Shown piece by piece: positions 45,842-56,113 of a stretch of DNA of 56,113 bases. The stretch comes from Scenedesmus sp. ARA3 (lineage: Eukaryota > Chlorophyta > Chlorophyceae > Sphaeropleales > Scenedesmaceae). The notes beneath the pieces were generated by a model that had not been told where the DNA came from, did no database searches, and worked only from the letters and a program-made list of their open reading frames with translations. Made by a program: the position numbers and the translations under genes. The stretch is from assembly GCA_004335835.1 (NCBI GenBank), contig RWJK01000768.1:1-56113 (forward strand), written 5' to 3'. Positions within the stretch are counted from its first letter, which is position 1; every line of letters starts with the position of its first letter.

Positions 45842-46229
45842 GGTGCACAGATATGCAGCAAGTAATCAGGGTTGGCCAGGCAGAGTCAGCTCATGAGCTC
45901 TCATATCGTTTCGAGGTGAAGAACAATGATGAAATACGATGTTGCGAAGCGCACTGTAGAGCCAGGGAACGGCAGTTTCATGAATCAGGCAACCTGGCAG
46001 TTCCTGCTGACAGTTTGTCATGGTACAACCGTGACACGTCTCACATGGACCGCCGGGGACTGACAGGCAACATATTGACGAGCAATCGCACTGCCGCATA
46101 CACCTCAGGATTCACCGGTTGGTTGTACCCATCTGCAGTGCTACAGCCAGACTCACACCAGCCTGTCCCGACTGTATCAGCCGTGATTAGTGAATCGCCA
46201 GAAGTCAACACGGTTTAAGTTAACAGCTG
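45842..46229. promoter_or_regulatory. Divergent promoter between kelch and chorismate mutase genes
   Basis: 388 bp separate the start codons of the minus-strand kelch gene and the plus-strand chorismate mutase. The interval is less repetitive and more AT-rich than its surroundings. No specific element is recognised. Confidence 0.5.
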
Positions 46230-48817
46230 ATGTCTTTATCGCAGTTACAACTGCAGCAGCAGTGGCAGCAGCACTGTCGCAGCAGCAGCAGCCGGGTGCA
46301 GCAGCAGCAGAGTACTCGGCGATGGCAGGCTAACTGCGTACATAGAGCAACCAAGCGTCAGGTGAGACCTCTGACGCCGCTCAATGGCTTTGCTGACGGC
46401 AGCAGCAGCGTAGTGACACCAGCAACAGCGCCAGCATCTGACACATCAGAGAACAGCACGCCCGTAAGACTTGCATCAGCCAGCCCTGAAAACTGCATAG
46501 GTCAGTACATAATCATACTACCGACTTCAAAGATATAGCTGTGTGTTCTTGCACAGGTGTCCTGCAAAGCAGTAGCAAACGTGCAGAGCCCAGCAGCAGC
46601 AACAGCCCCAACACCAGGCGCTCGCGACATGTCTGCGAGCCTCACCCTGCCCAACATCCGCTCCAGCCTCATCAGGCAGGAGGACAGCATCATCTTCACA
46701 CTCATAGAGCGGGCACAGTTTGCACAGAACCCACTGGTGTACCAGCCAGGGGGAGTGGAGGTGCCAGGTGGGTGACCTGCCAACACAATTATCTATATTG
46801 TGTGGGTGTGTCAACGTGCAGCAATCGCCAGCACTGCTTTGAAGCACATGGTGGTGCCTCAGCAGAACACTGACCTCACACTTGCTGCCACCATGTGATT
46901 GGCATGTTTCGTCTGTGGTAGCCACCAGTATCCTTGCACGCCGCTGCATGCAAACATGGAATGCCAGCTGTGTCGGCTGCAAATACATTCCTGCAAACTA
47001 CCCGCGTTTTTGCAACTCGCAGCCTACAGCAAGGATGGCAAGCAGTACTCGCTGATGGAGTACATCCTGCGCGAGACGGAGCAGCTGCACGGCAAAGTGA
47101 GGCGCTACACCAGCCCCGACGAGCACGCCTTCTACCCAGGTGGGGGCATTCAACAGCAGCAGCAGCAGTAGCACCACCAGCAGCAGCAGTAGCACCACCA
47201 GCAGCAGCAGCAGCAGCAGCGGTAGCAGCATGCTTGCAGGATAAGGTTGTGCAGCTTTGTGGAGGTGGCTGCACAGGCCCAGCTGTGCAGCGCAGCAGCA
47301 GGCAGCACCAGCAGCAGCACTGCAGGCCGGCCGGCGACTGCAATGCGGGAGGTTTGCACACCACTGCAGTGCAATGCCTCCCTTGATTGCTGTACAACTA
47401 ATACGTGCACACCTAGGAAGCCTGGCCAGCCACAACATGACATCTAACTAGTAACTACTCTGCTGTCATACATGGTACTGCTGCTGCTGCTGCTGCAGAG
47501 GAGCTGCCTGCCATGGTGCTGCCCCCGCTGGAGTACCCGAGTATCCTTGCGCCTGCTGCTGACGCCATCAACATCAACAGCCAGATTATGTCCATCTACC
47601 TCAACAGCCTGCTGCCAGGTGAGCTGCGGCAGCACTTGTTCTGCTGAGCTGGCAGATGCTTGCAAACACACATCATGCGTGTGTTGACTGCCAGATCAAG
47701 GCGAGATATACCTCAGATGTACTGCGGCAGCAGGTTGGCCAGCTGCAAGAGGTCACTGCGCTGGTGAGGGCTAGCCGGGGAGTTCATGTATATGTACACA
47801 TTGCAACCCCACTGCAACAGGCTTCTGCCAGGTAGATGGCGGCAGCAGCAACCTGACGCCTTGACAGCCGAGGTTGAGCTGGGATGAATGCCAGCGCTTT
47901 CAGGTGCATGCCTTACGGCAGCGGAGTGAAGGCGGAGCCGGCTGCAGCGCTTCGCATAGCTGCTACACAATCATCACATGTGCTTCACAGCCAGGCTGAA
48001 GCAACTCAGCCAGGCCGTCATCTGACGAAATTCCTCTGCTGCCCTGCTGCATTTATGTCATCGTGTGCTGCAGCCATCGCCGCCCCAGGTGATGATGGCA
48101 ACTACGGCTCCGCCGCCACGCTGGACGTGCTGGCGCTGCAGGCGCTGTCCAAGCGCATCCACTACGGCAAGTTCGTGGCAGAAGCCAAGTTCAGGTGCGG
48201 CGCTGGGTGGCTGACGAAGCATAAGACCCGCTGAAATACTTGATCACGCATTTCTACTGCTGTCAGCCGCTTGTTTGACGTATTAATCGACTTTGATTGA
48301 TGTCTGGCGGCAGTGTGTGCTGGCGATTCCTGCCAGCTGCTGCAGGGTATTTATATACTGCCGGCTGACGGCGCTGGAATTGCGGAGGCCTTGCAGTCCA
48401 TCACTAGGCTGTTCGCAGTCACATGCTCATTGTGCAAATGCTCTCAATGTTCCTCTCCCCGGACCGTTGTTTCGCTAATGTTGCTGCTGCTGCTGCTGCT
48501 GCTGCTGCAGGGCCAAGCCAGAGGAGTACACAGCACTCATCAAGAACCAGGACGCAGCCGCCCTCATGGACCTGCTGACAGACCGCAAAGTGGAGCTGGC
48601 AGTGGTGGAGCGAGTGCGGCTCAAGGCAGCAACCTTTGGGCAGGACGTCAACCCTGCAGCACAGCAGCAGCAGCAGCAGCAGGATCAGCAGCAGCAGCAT
48701 GAGCAGGTGTACAAGATTGAGCCAGATGTGCTGGCGAAGATGTATGACGATGCGGTGATGCCGCTGACAAAAGATGTGCAGGTGGCCTATCTGCTGCGGC
48801 GGCTGGACCATGAATGA
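46230..48817 (+). CDS. CM: Chorismate mutase, plastid-targeted, plant/fungal AroQ type
   Basis: Six exons fit in phase: 46230-46500, 46573-46767, 47023-47139, 47499-47618, 48089-48194 and 48511-48817; 371 aa. The enzyme turns chorismate into prephenate, the committed step toward Phe and Tyr. The first 90 residues are Ser/Arg/Gln/Thr-rich with few acidic residues, as in a chloroplast transit peptide. Then [20 protein letters not shown] gives the first active-site Arg helix, [19 protein letters not shown] follows, [15 protein letters not shown] carries a conserved Asn region, [20 protein letters not shown] leads into [15 protein letters not shown] with the catalytic Arg and Lys, and the end [17 protein letters not shown] carries the Thr and a Gln (plant form) at the last active-site position. 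A 7-Gln and a 4-Gln run interrupt the region before VYKIEPDV. The exon 1/2 join uses an acceptor inside tgcaaagcag to hold phase. Confidence 0.94.
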
Positions 48818-49599
48818 GTGCTGCTGTTGCTGGTCATGACAGTGTCGGGGTTAAGTTACAGCTGCGATGATTGGTGCTGTGTGTGGCAGCTGCGGCTGCT
48901 GGGGATGCGGAAAGTTGGAGGCAGTTGAGCAGATTATCAACAGCTCTGCTGCACCTGTTTTGGAGCATCCCAATCGGATTGTACATTGACAGATGGCTGC
49001 AGGTCGTGTTTGCTGCCATGGTGTAACACTGATGACGACAAATGGTTCATTCGACTCCACTTTTGTGCATGGTACAACCACATGAACGGGGCACTTTGCT
49101 GTGACCTTGGTATGGCAATGACAGCAGGCCTAGGCCCTGTAAGACTTGTACCAAAGGCTGCACAACTAAATTACAACGCATTTATTACAGAGTTATATTT
49201 AATCAGATGCTCAGGGTTTGTGGTAGAATGCAGATCATGCTGGCATTGCTGCAGACAGTGGGTCATGCTGGCATAACTGCAGACGATGTTTCTTGCTGGC
49301 ATTGACTGGCGCTGCTGGCGCAACCTGAGTCTCTGACCAATGCTAGCAGGTGTGTTAAAGTAGCAATGGATCAACTGCTCACTGTTTAGCTGCTATGATG
49401 GCCAGAAACGCCTGCTGTCCTCGGGTGGAGGCGCCACGGATGGGCCACGGACATGTACAGTGCAAAACCCTAGCGGTCGCTGGTGGCTGGTTGGTTACCA
49501 TGGTCGTCGCCTACGTTCCAAATTTTTTCATATTGGTAGTCATAATATAATTTCTTTTGCAACGACTCTGCATTATAGGTCACTTCACCTACACCGCCG
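48818..49599. other. Intergenic interval 5' of copy B
   Basis: No coding region is supported. The stretch near 49230-49300 repeats 'atgctggcat' with 'ctgcagac' twice (49236-49290), a short tandem duplication. The remainder is AT-richer and leads into the copy B promoter. Confidence 0.5.
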
Positions 49600-49627
49600 G
49601 CACGGATAACTCGCCTGAGCACGGATA
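49600..49627 (+). promoter_or_regulatory. Direct-repeat promoter element of copy B
   Basis: GCACGGATA, 10 bases, GCACGGATA, about 113 bp before the start codon. It is the same pair and spacing as at copy A (20191-20219, minus strand), followed again by CGCGT and TGCAGGACA. Confidence 0.6.
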
Positions 49628-49739
49628 GGACACCTGCGCGTCCTGCAGGACAGGATACCCCGGCAGGCAGTTGTTTGAATCAGCAGATTCGCCATCAATA
49701 AACTGCTGGAAAAACTAGACACAACTCACAGTTGCTGCC

Positions 49740-52700
49740 ATGCAAGCTGTTGGATTGTACAGGAAGCACAGTTTGCTGCAACACCCCAGCAGGCAGCTCA
49801 GTTCACCCTCCCTGGTGCAGTGCAGCGCCTCAAGGTCCCGCAGGCGCACTGCTGCACGTACACAGGCCTTGCCATGGAGCCAGCCCAGCCCCACACCTGC
49901 TTCACGGGCCAGCTTGTTGCGCGACACAGCAATGGAGCAGCTGCAGGGCAATCGCCGCCTGGATGACTGGCAGCCTGTGATCCAGGTGCGCACAGCAGAC
50001 GCCTGATACTAGCAGAAGCCAGCAGCCGCTTCTCCCAAATGCCTGAAGAAGCAGAGTCCAACAATATCCAGTTGACTGCACAGCTGTAACTAGATACACC
50101 AAGCTTACTGTTGGACAGACTCGGACTTCGGAAACCTCCTGTTCTGCTGTACGCACCTGTGGTTAGCCTACACACTGCCTGCCTAAGCGCTCAAGGTTTG
50201 CTGCCTTAAGAGAGCTACCAGGTACAGATTATCAACTCTGGTCATGCCTGCGCAGTAATAGCTTTCTGCAGAAGACTACACATGCATTTCTGTCCTGGGC
50301 TGCTCATTCAGAAACTATTGGAATGGAGGCATGAGATCAAGTATCAACTTGCGGACCAAGCACAAGCAGTGCTGACCCATGCTCTGCTTGCAGGAACTCC
50401 AGCGCCTCAGGCAGCACAAGCCGGGCTCAGAAGAAAGTGCAGCAGCTGCTGCAGAGATGTTGCTTCTGCAGCTGGCCATCAACCCCAGCTTCATGTCGTA
50501 CCAGCAGTTTGAGGACTTCCAATTGGAAGTGACAACTGTCGTCAGGAGTGGGGAGCTACCAGGGCTGGCAACGATGGCTGTGTAAGCATCTGCCGTTGTG
50601 GGGAATGTGTTGTGCAGCAGTGGACACTACAGTGCGCTGCGCAAACTGCTCATTATGTCAACCTGGAACACTCTGGCGACAGCTGCCTCCCAAGACCGTT
50701 GCTAAACTTGCAAGCAGTGCTGGTGAACAGGCATGTCTGTAACGGCGCGCAGTATCTTGTTTTTTTTGTATTTTGTTTTGATGCATGGGGGCCCTTGCAT
50801 GCTGGCATTGGCACATACGTACCAGACAGCCGTGTACCTTCCTCTGTTGCTGAGCATGTGCTGCTGCTTGTGACTGCAGGGTGCTAGAGGCTGTGCACGC
50901 TATGTGCCTGGTTGATGAGTTGTTCACAGTGCTGCTGAGGTTGGAAGGATATCAAAAGAATGGGGTGGTCATGCTACGCAACTTCCTGGACATGCAGCTG
51001 TCTGGGATGCTGCAGGTATTTGCACTGGCCCTGATGGAAAGGCGGTGCAGAGACTGGCGGTTGTGTTGCTTCAATGGTTAATGTGACAGAACAGCCAGTC
51101 AACGGTTGCAGCAATCGCAGGGTGTTTATCATGCTGTTGCTTGAGTAACAGAGTTGTTCTCTGTGCGTGTCCTGCACAGCGGCCCAGTGTTATACTGTAG
51201 TCTATGCTACAAAGCTTCAGGGTGGATTCAACAAAACAACATCACCTTGCACTTGCCCTTCTACCTGCACTGCAATTGCTGCAGCTGATTGATGAGACCT
51301 TCAACTGCTGGTCCTTTGTCTTCTACTGGCTAGACATAGTGGCCCTGGCCCTGCAAGCGGCAGACGGCAAACCAGGGCCAGCAGCAGTGGCAGCAGCACA
51401 GCAGCTCATGCAGGAGAAGCACAGCATCTTCGTGGCCAGGTGTGTTTGTGTGCATGAGGTTCCAGGTTCAATTGGATGTACACGTGTGGCAGTGCATGTT
51501 CCGGTGCACGCATATACAGAATGCGTCATTGTCTAAAGATGCAATGTTATGCGCGGATACAGTGACTGTCAGCAATGCATGAGCTGCTGCCTGTGTACCG
51601 GGCAGTCGACAGCTGCCAGCTATACCATGACTAAGTTATCAGGAGTGCTCATCGTGTGGTTGTGTATTACGTACTGCTGGTCTTGGTGGTAAAGCACCAA
51701 ATGTGCATCCTGCTGCGGCTGATTTCAACCCAGACGGTGCCAAGCACCACATGTGACCTCTTGCGTTGGCCACTGTGGCTTCTTTTGGCTGCAGGCTGGT
51801 CCTGCGCTTTGCAGATACCCTGGCGTCATCCTATGTGTTGCGATCTGATTCACTTGGCCTCATTAGCAAGGCGTCGCTGCGTCTGTGTGAAGAATTGCGG
51901 CAGACGATTGTTTCACGTGTTGAAGTCAAGGCAGCAGCCCACTCAGCAGCGCAGCAGATGTCAGCCAACAGCAGCAGCGGCTTCCCTCCTTTTGTCAGTG
52001 CTGACACACGCAGTGCCTATGCAGATGATCGCAGCAACAGCAGCAGCAGCAGCAGCAGCCGCAGCAACAGCAACAGCAACACCACCAGCAGCAGCAGCAG
52101 CAGCAGCAGCACATTGGCCGTGATGCAGCAGCAATTTGATGACTTGCTTCATTCAGGCAGCACAGTTGAAACAGTACAGCAGCTGCAGCAGCTGCTTGCC
52201 AGTGCCGGCATACAGCCAGGCAGTGGGCAGCAGTTGCAGACTGTGGATCCAGCACTGGCAAATGCTCTGCGGCTGTGGATGTGCCAGATGCGAGAAACCA
52301 GGTCAGGTTTAAGCGCCGGGGTGCTGAAAACTGGTGGCACAACTTTGTGGCTGCCCGTGGCCCTCGCGCAGCTGCAAGTGCTGCAGTCTGCAAGCAGCCC
52401 TGAAGCAGCGCGGCTGTTGATGGGAGACAATGCTGTGCCGGAGCAGTACCTCAGGTGAGAGGCAGTTTTGCAGCTGAGGCTGCAGGCCAGACACGTGTCC
52501 TGCTGTTGTGATCACGAACGCCAGACCCGTGCAGAGCTGTGTTTGCCAGGTATGGAACAGTAAGCACTTAAGTTTGGACGGAACTTGAATCCCTGTTGGT
52601 CAGCAGCGGCAACATAGCCCCCATGTGGAATCACAGGTATGACTGTGGTGCATGCGACCTACCATAGCAAACATTTACTGGCCACATACGTCAGCAGCAG

Positions 52701-53868
52701 GCAAGCCTGCTTGAGCCTGTGCTCTTCGGTGCCTGATGCAAGAAGGATTTGAACATACCTGGTAAGAGTCAGTCGTTAGACTTAATCCTACTCGCACTGT
52801 CTGTATGTAGGGCGGTTGGCGACTATGTTTCGTCCAGGTCAGCGCTGGGGGAGCTGTTTGCGCAGCGCATCTGCAGCTTGGGCTGGAGCATCAGCACCGC
52901 AGCAGCAGCAGCAGTCGACAGCAGTGAGGTTGCCCTGCTGATTCCTCCAAGCGTGGTGAAGCTGCGTGGCCTTTTGTGGATACTTGCAGCAGTCACACCC
53001 CCAGCAACTCAGCAGGAGTGTAATGTAGCCTCAGTGCGTGGTTCACTGTACGTCACATTCAAGCTGCTGGCAGCTCGGCAGAAGCACGATGATGACGTAC
53101 GGCAATTGGCGAATGTATATGCTGCTTACAAGTGAGTTCAGTGCATGTGTAGCCGCACACCTGTGCATCTTCCCAATGTCTTTCCAATCACATCATGTTC
53201 ACTGCTGAGGTACAGGTTGTGTGGACTGAATGGCAAAGGCTGGAGTGTGCTTGAGCAAGCCTACACATCAAACACCGTGATGGCGTGAATCTGGTTGTTG
53301 GAACAAAGTCCTTGGCATAAAAACCCAATTGGGCTGCGAAACGCCTCCAGCTTTGAACCTGGTGGTGCTGTGTACATGTACGTTTATGTTGCCAGGCAGC
53401 TTGGGCCATCTATGACTGCCATTTGACAGTATGATAACACACCAACTTTTGTAGTGGGCATTGCTGATCATGTGCACTGCAGTGTGCTCGGGCGCTACAC
53501 ATCAAAATCCGCAGTGTTCGCCTGCAGCATGCTGCGCTCGGTGCTGCAGCAGCAGCCCTTCCAGCAGCAGCCACCCGAGGCGCAGGCCCTGCTGCAGGCA
53601 TGCATGAAGCAGCTCATGCAGCAAGCTAGCATATGGGTCCTGGTGCCTGAAGTGCTGGACATGTTTTGCCGAGTTCCCCTGCTGCATGCTGCTGACTATG
53701 AGCATGCGCTGCAGCTGGCTCGTGCATCAGGTGCGGTGATGCTGAACATGCATCTTGAGTGGACGCACCCTGTCAGCAGCTTGCGGCTCGCATGCCTACA
53801 CCATATCATTGATATGCAATCAGGGGGTGTGACTTAACCAGTGGGCATGACAGACTGAATTGCCGATA

Positions 53869-53903
<35 letters not shown>

Positions 53904-56113
53904 AACTGGTGTGTGCAATCTATACCTGACGCTACATGTGTGCATGAGCCAAGATACAGTTCTGCTCCCATCCTCAGCACCTTGTGCTGGTTGCTGCCGC
54001 TGCTTCAGGCTTACACCAGGCCATCTCCACTGTGTGGCAGGCAGCAGTGTCTGCTGCAACCGAACCTGCCCTGTGCAGCCTGCCTGCCTTTGGTGGGAGG
54101 AGGCCAGATGAGGCATGGCTGGCGCAGCAGCTGCAGCAGTTGATGACAGTAGCAGCAGGCACTTCAATTCTGGCACAGCACTGGAACATCCTTGAGCTGA
54201 TACTCGAGCCTGCACTGCAAGCAGCAGAAACTGCGCTTGCAAGGCAGCTTGGACCAAGCTCTGCAGCAGAACATGCTGCAAGTTCAGCTGCAGCAGTGAC
54301 GCCACCTGGTGTTCAACTGCTGCACAGTGGCTGTGCTGCTCTGCAAGCAGCCTACAGCATTGACAAACGGCCAGTGCAGCAGCTGCAGCCTATGGTGGCC
54401 CGAGTGCTGGCACTGCTGCTGCAGCACCCTGAGGTGTCCACACCTCCAGCACTGCAGGGGTTGCTCTGCGCTGCAATAGGCGCTGCTGCAGGAATGAGAG
54501 ACGCCAGCTTGTTCCAGACAGTGACCCAGCAGGCGCAGCAGCTGCAGCTGAGCCGAGCAGACGTTACAGCTGTGACGTCAGCTGCAATGACGGCAGCAGC
54601 CGCAGAGGCAGCAATATACCCAAGCAGCAGCAGCATTGACGCTCTGCTGCAGCTTTGGCAGGTTGTGACAGCAGCAGCAAGTGACGAGGAAACACAGACT
54701 CACCAGCCTCTGACGGCTGAAGCAGTCACAGCTGTCACAGCTGCCATGGCTGCAGATGCAGCTGTGTCGGACCGGCTGATGGGCTTTGCAGCAATCCCAC
54801 TGCCACTGCTTCAGCAGCTGCTTCAAGCAGCAGTGGACGACAAGCAGGCCCCAGCTGTGCAGCAGCTGCTGCAGCATGCAGAGCAGCACCAGCTGCTGCA
54901 GCAGCTGCCACCCAACCTGCTGATAGCAGCACTAGGGCAGGGCTCAGGCAGTGCAACAGCAGGTAGTTCTGGCAGCGGTGCTTTGGCGCAGCAGGCTGTT
55001 GCAGTGCTGCTGCAGCAGGGACAGGCACCAGATGCAGCTGCAGCAGCTGCACTGCTGCCTGGCACAGCAGGAGGCGACCAGCAGTGGCAGCAGCTGCTGG
55101 CATGGCTGCAGCAGCAGTGCAGCACTGCACAGGCAGCTGCAGCACACAGCCTGTTGTGTAACTTGCTGCTTGCCAGTGCCTGCAGGCGGTCAGCTGATCA
55201 GTCATGGCAGTTGTACCAGCTGCTGCAGAACTTGCAAGAAACTAGCAGCTGTGCAGCAGCACAGCAAGGACTGCCAGCAGCAGTGTGCAGCGCATTGATT
55301 GAGCAGCAGGCAGCAGCGGGGACAGCAGCAGGCAGCAGCAGGGTGCTGCAGCTGTGGCAAGCACACGCAACACAGCAACAAGCTCCTGTTGGGAATGGTG
55401 AGAAGCTCAGCACAGCTGCGCTGACAGCGATTGTGTCAGCTCTCGTGGCAACAGAGGAACATGCTGCAGCGCTGCAGCTGGTGCAGCAGCAGGACCCAGC
55501 ACTGCTGCCACACCTTGTCAGTTTGTGGCAGCAGCAGCCGCCTGAAGCAGATGTTTTAGCTCAGGCGCTGCAGCAGCTGTGTGCGTCCAGCAGCAGCTTG
55601 GGTGGTGCTGCAGCTGCTGGCGTTGCGGAGCAGCTACTGACTCTGCTGGAGCAGCAGCAGGTGCCACTGCAGCAAGCAGTGCAGGGGCAGGCTGCAGGTC
55701 AGCTGGTGCAGCTGCTGAGTGAGCATGGCAGGCTGGCAGCTGCTGTAAAGCTGACCCGCTGCATCCTGAGTGTTGTGAATACTGGTGGCTTGGAGATCGA
55801 TGCTGCAGCTGCTGCAGTGGCAGCAGTGGTTGAGGCAGCGGCAGCAGACCAGAGCCCAGATGTGCTGGCAGCAGTTGTGCAGCTACTGTCAGAGCAGCCA
55901 GCAGGTGCAGAGCAGCAGCAGGCAGTGCTGCTGGCTGCACTGGACAGGCTGCTTCTCAGCAAACAGCCTGCAGCAGTGGCACTGCTGCTGCATGTGCTGC
56001 AGACAAGCGATGGAGAGCAGCAGCCGCTGCCAGCGCTGCTGAAAGCAGAGCAGCTTGAGCAGCTGGTTGGCCTCTACTGCAATGCAGCCAGCAGTGCGGC
56101 TCACAGTGCAGGC
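49740..56113 (+). CDS. Copy B: inverted paralogue of copy A, open at window end
   Basis: Exons fit in phase: 49740-49985, 50394-50581, 50880-51015, 51285-51439, 51795-52454, 52811-53131, 53483-53730 and 54009->56113, at least 1353 aa with no stop in view. The start MQAVGLYRKHS matches copy A's MHSVGLYRQHS. Shared blocks are ETFNCWSFVFYWLDIVALAL, AAAQQLMQEKHSIFVAR, RLVLRFADTLA, GDNAVPEQYL, ELFAQRICSLGWS, PPEAQALLQACMKQL, PAFGGRRPDEAWLAQQLQQ and QPMVARVLALL. Copy B's first exon joins the N-terminal peptide straight to AMEQLQGNRRLDDWQPVIQ, so it lacks about 350 residues present in copy A's exons 1-2. Its last visible exon is a long Ala/Gln/Leu helical-repeat array that copy A has mostly lost. 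Function unknown; a transit-peptide-like start hints at an organelle. Confidence 0.75.
53870..53901 (+). repeat. CAG array in copy B intron 7
   Basis: About ten CAG units lie in the intron between 53730 and 54009. Here the array is CAG on the coding strand, unlike most intronic arrays in the window, which read CTG. Confidence 0.85.

Noticed and set aside
54352..56104. Several minus-strand Cys/Leu/Ala-rich frames of 60-160 codons at the right end
   Set aside because: They are antisense shadows of the CAG/GCA-rich copy B exon on the plus strand, which is open throughout and matches copy A.
1..56113. tRNA or rRNA genes
   Set aside because: I looked for the T-loop GGTTCGA pattern with matching arms and for conserved rRNA blocks and saw none.

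Overview
The window is nuclear DNA of a eukaryotic green alga. It has spliced genes with GT-AG introns, long CAG/CTG arrays coding for Gln, Ala and Ser runs, and plant-type gene families: plastid chorismate mutase, a LEC14B/DCAF11 WD40 protein and a Josephin deubiquitinase. Coding style points to a chlorophyte, perhaps Sphaeropleales (Scenedesmus/Tetradesmus-like). That is inference; no marker gene fixes the species.

Layout, left to right: the 3' end of an unknown gene (1-502, +); a secreted fucosyltransferase-like enzyme (1999-4212, -); a SET-like plus armadillo-repeat fusion gene (4389-10177, +); a gene-poor stretch with a possible retroelement scrap; a large helical-repeat gene, 'copy A' (12775-20104, -); a Josephin-type deubiquitinase with two Gln-rich regions (20704-22468, -), divergent from a DCAF11/LEC14B WD40 gene (22967-31403, +); 2 kb of noncoding repeats; a small putative membrane-protein gene (33346-33840, -); a secreted subtilisin-fold protein that has lost its catalytic residues (34225-37882, -); a long kelch-repeat gene (39325-45841, -), divergent from plastid chorismate mutase (46230-48817, +); and 'copy B' (49740->56113, +), an inverted paralogue of copy A that runs off the window.

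I rebuilt exon chains by hand from splice sites and homology. Reading phase closes exactly for the fucosyltransferase-like gene (455 aa), SET-ARM (948 aa), Josephin (311 aa), DCAF11 (779 aa), subtilase-like (696 aa), chorismate mutase (371 aa), kelch exons 1-7, and all of copy B in view. Copy A is coherent except for one frame break.

The main discovery is structural. In at least six genes, introns and 3' flanks carry decayed partial copies of the neighbouring exon, each still attached to its splice junction or stop codon. Copies of an exon's 3' part with a GT donor lie downstream of it; copies of its 5' part with an AG acceptor lie upstream; copies of terminal exons lie past the stop. About 35 copies are visible, often offset by about 123-132 bp. 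This looks like recurrent tandem duplication across exon-intron borders that lengthens introns and leaves spare splice sites. A related feature is CTG arrays that run directly into the 3' splice site (ctg-ctg-cag).
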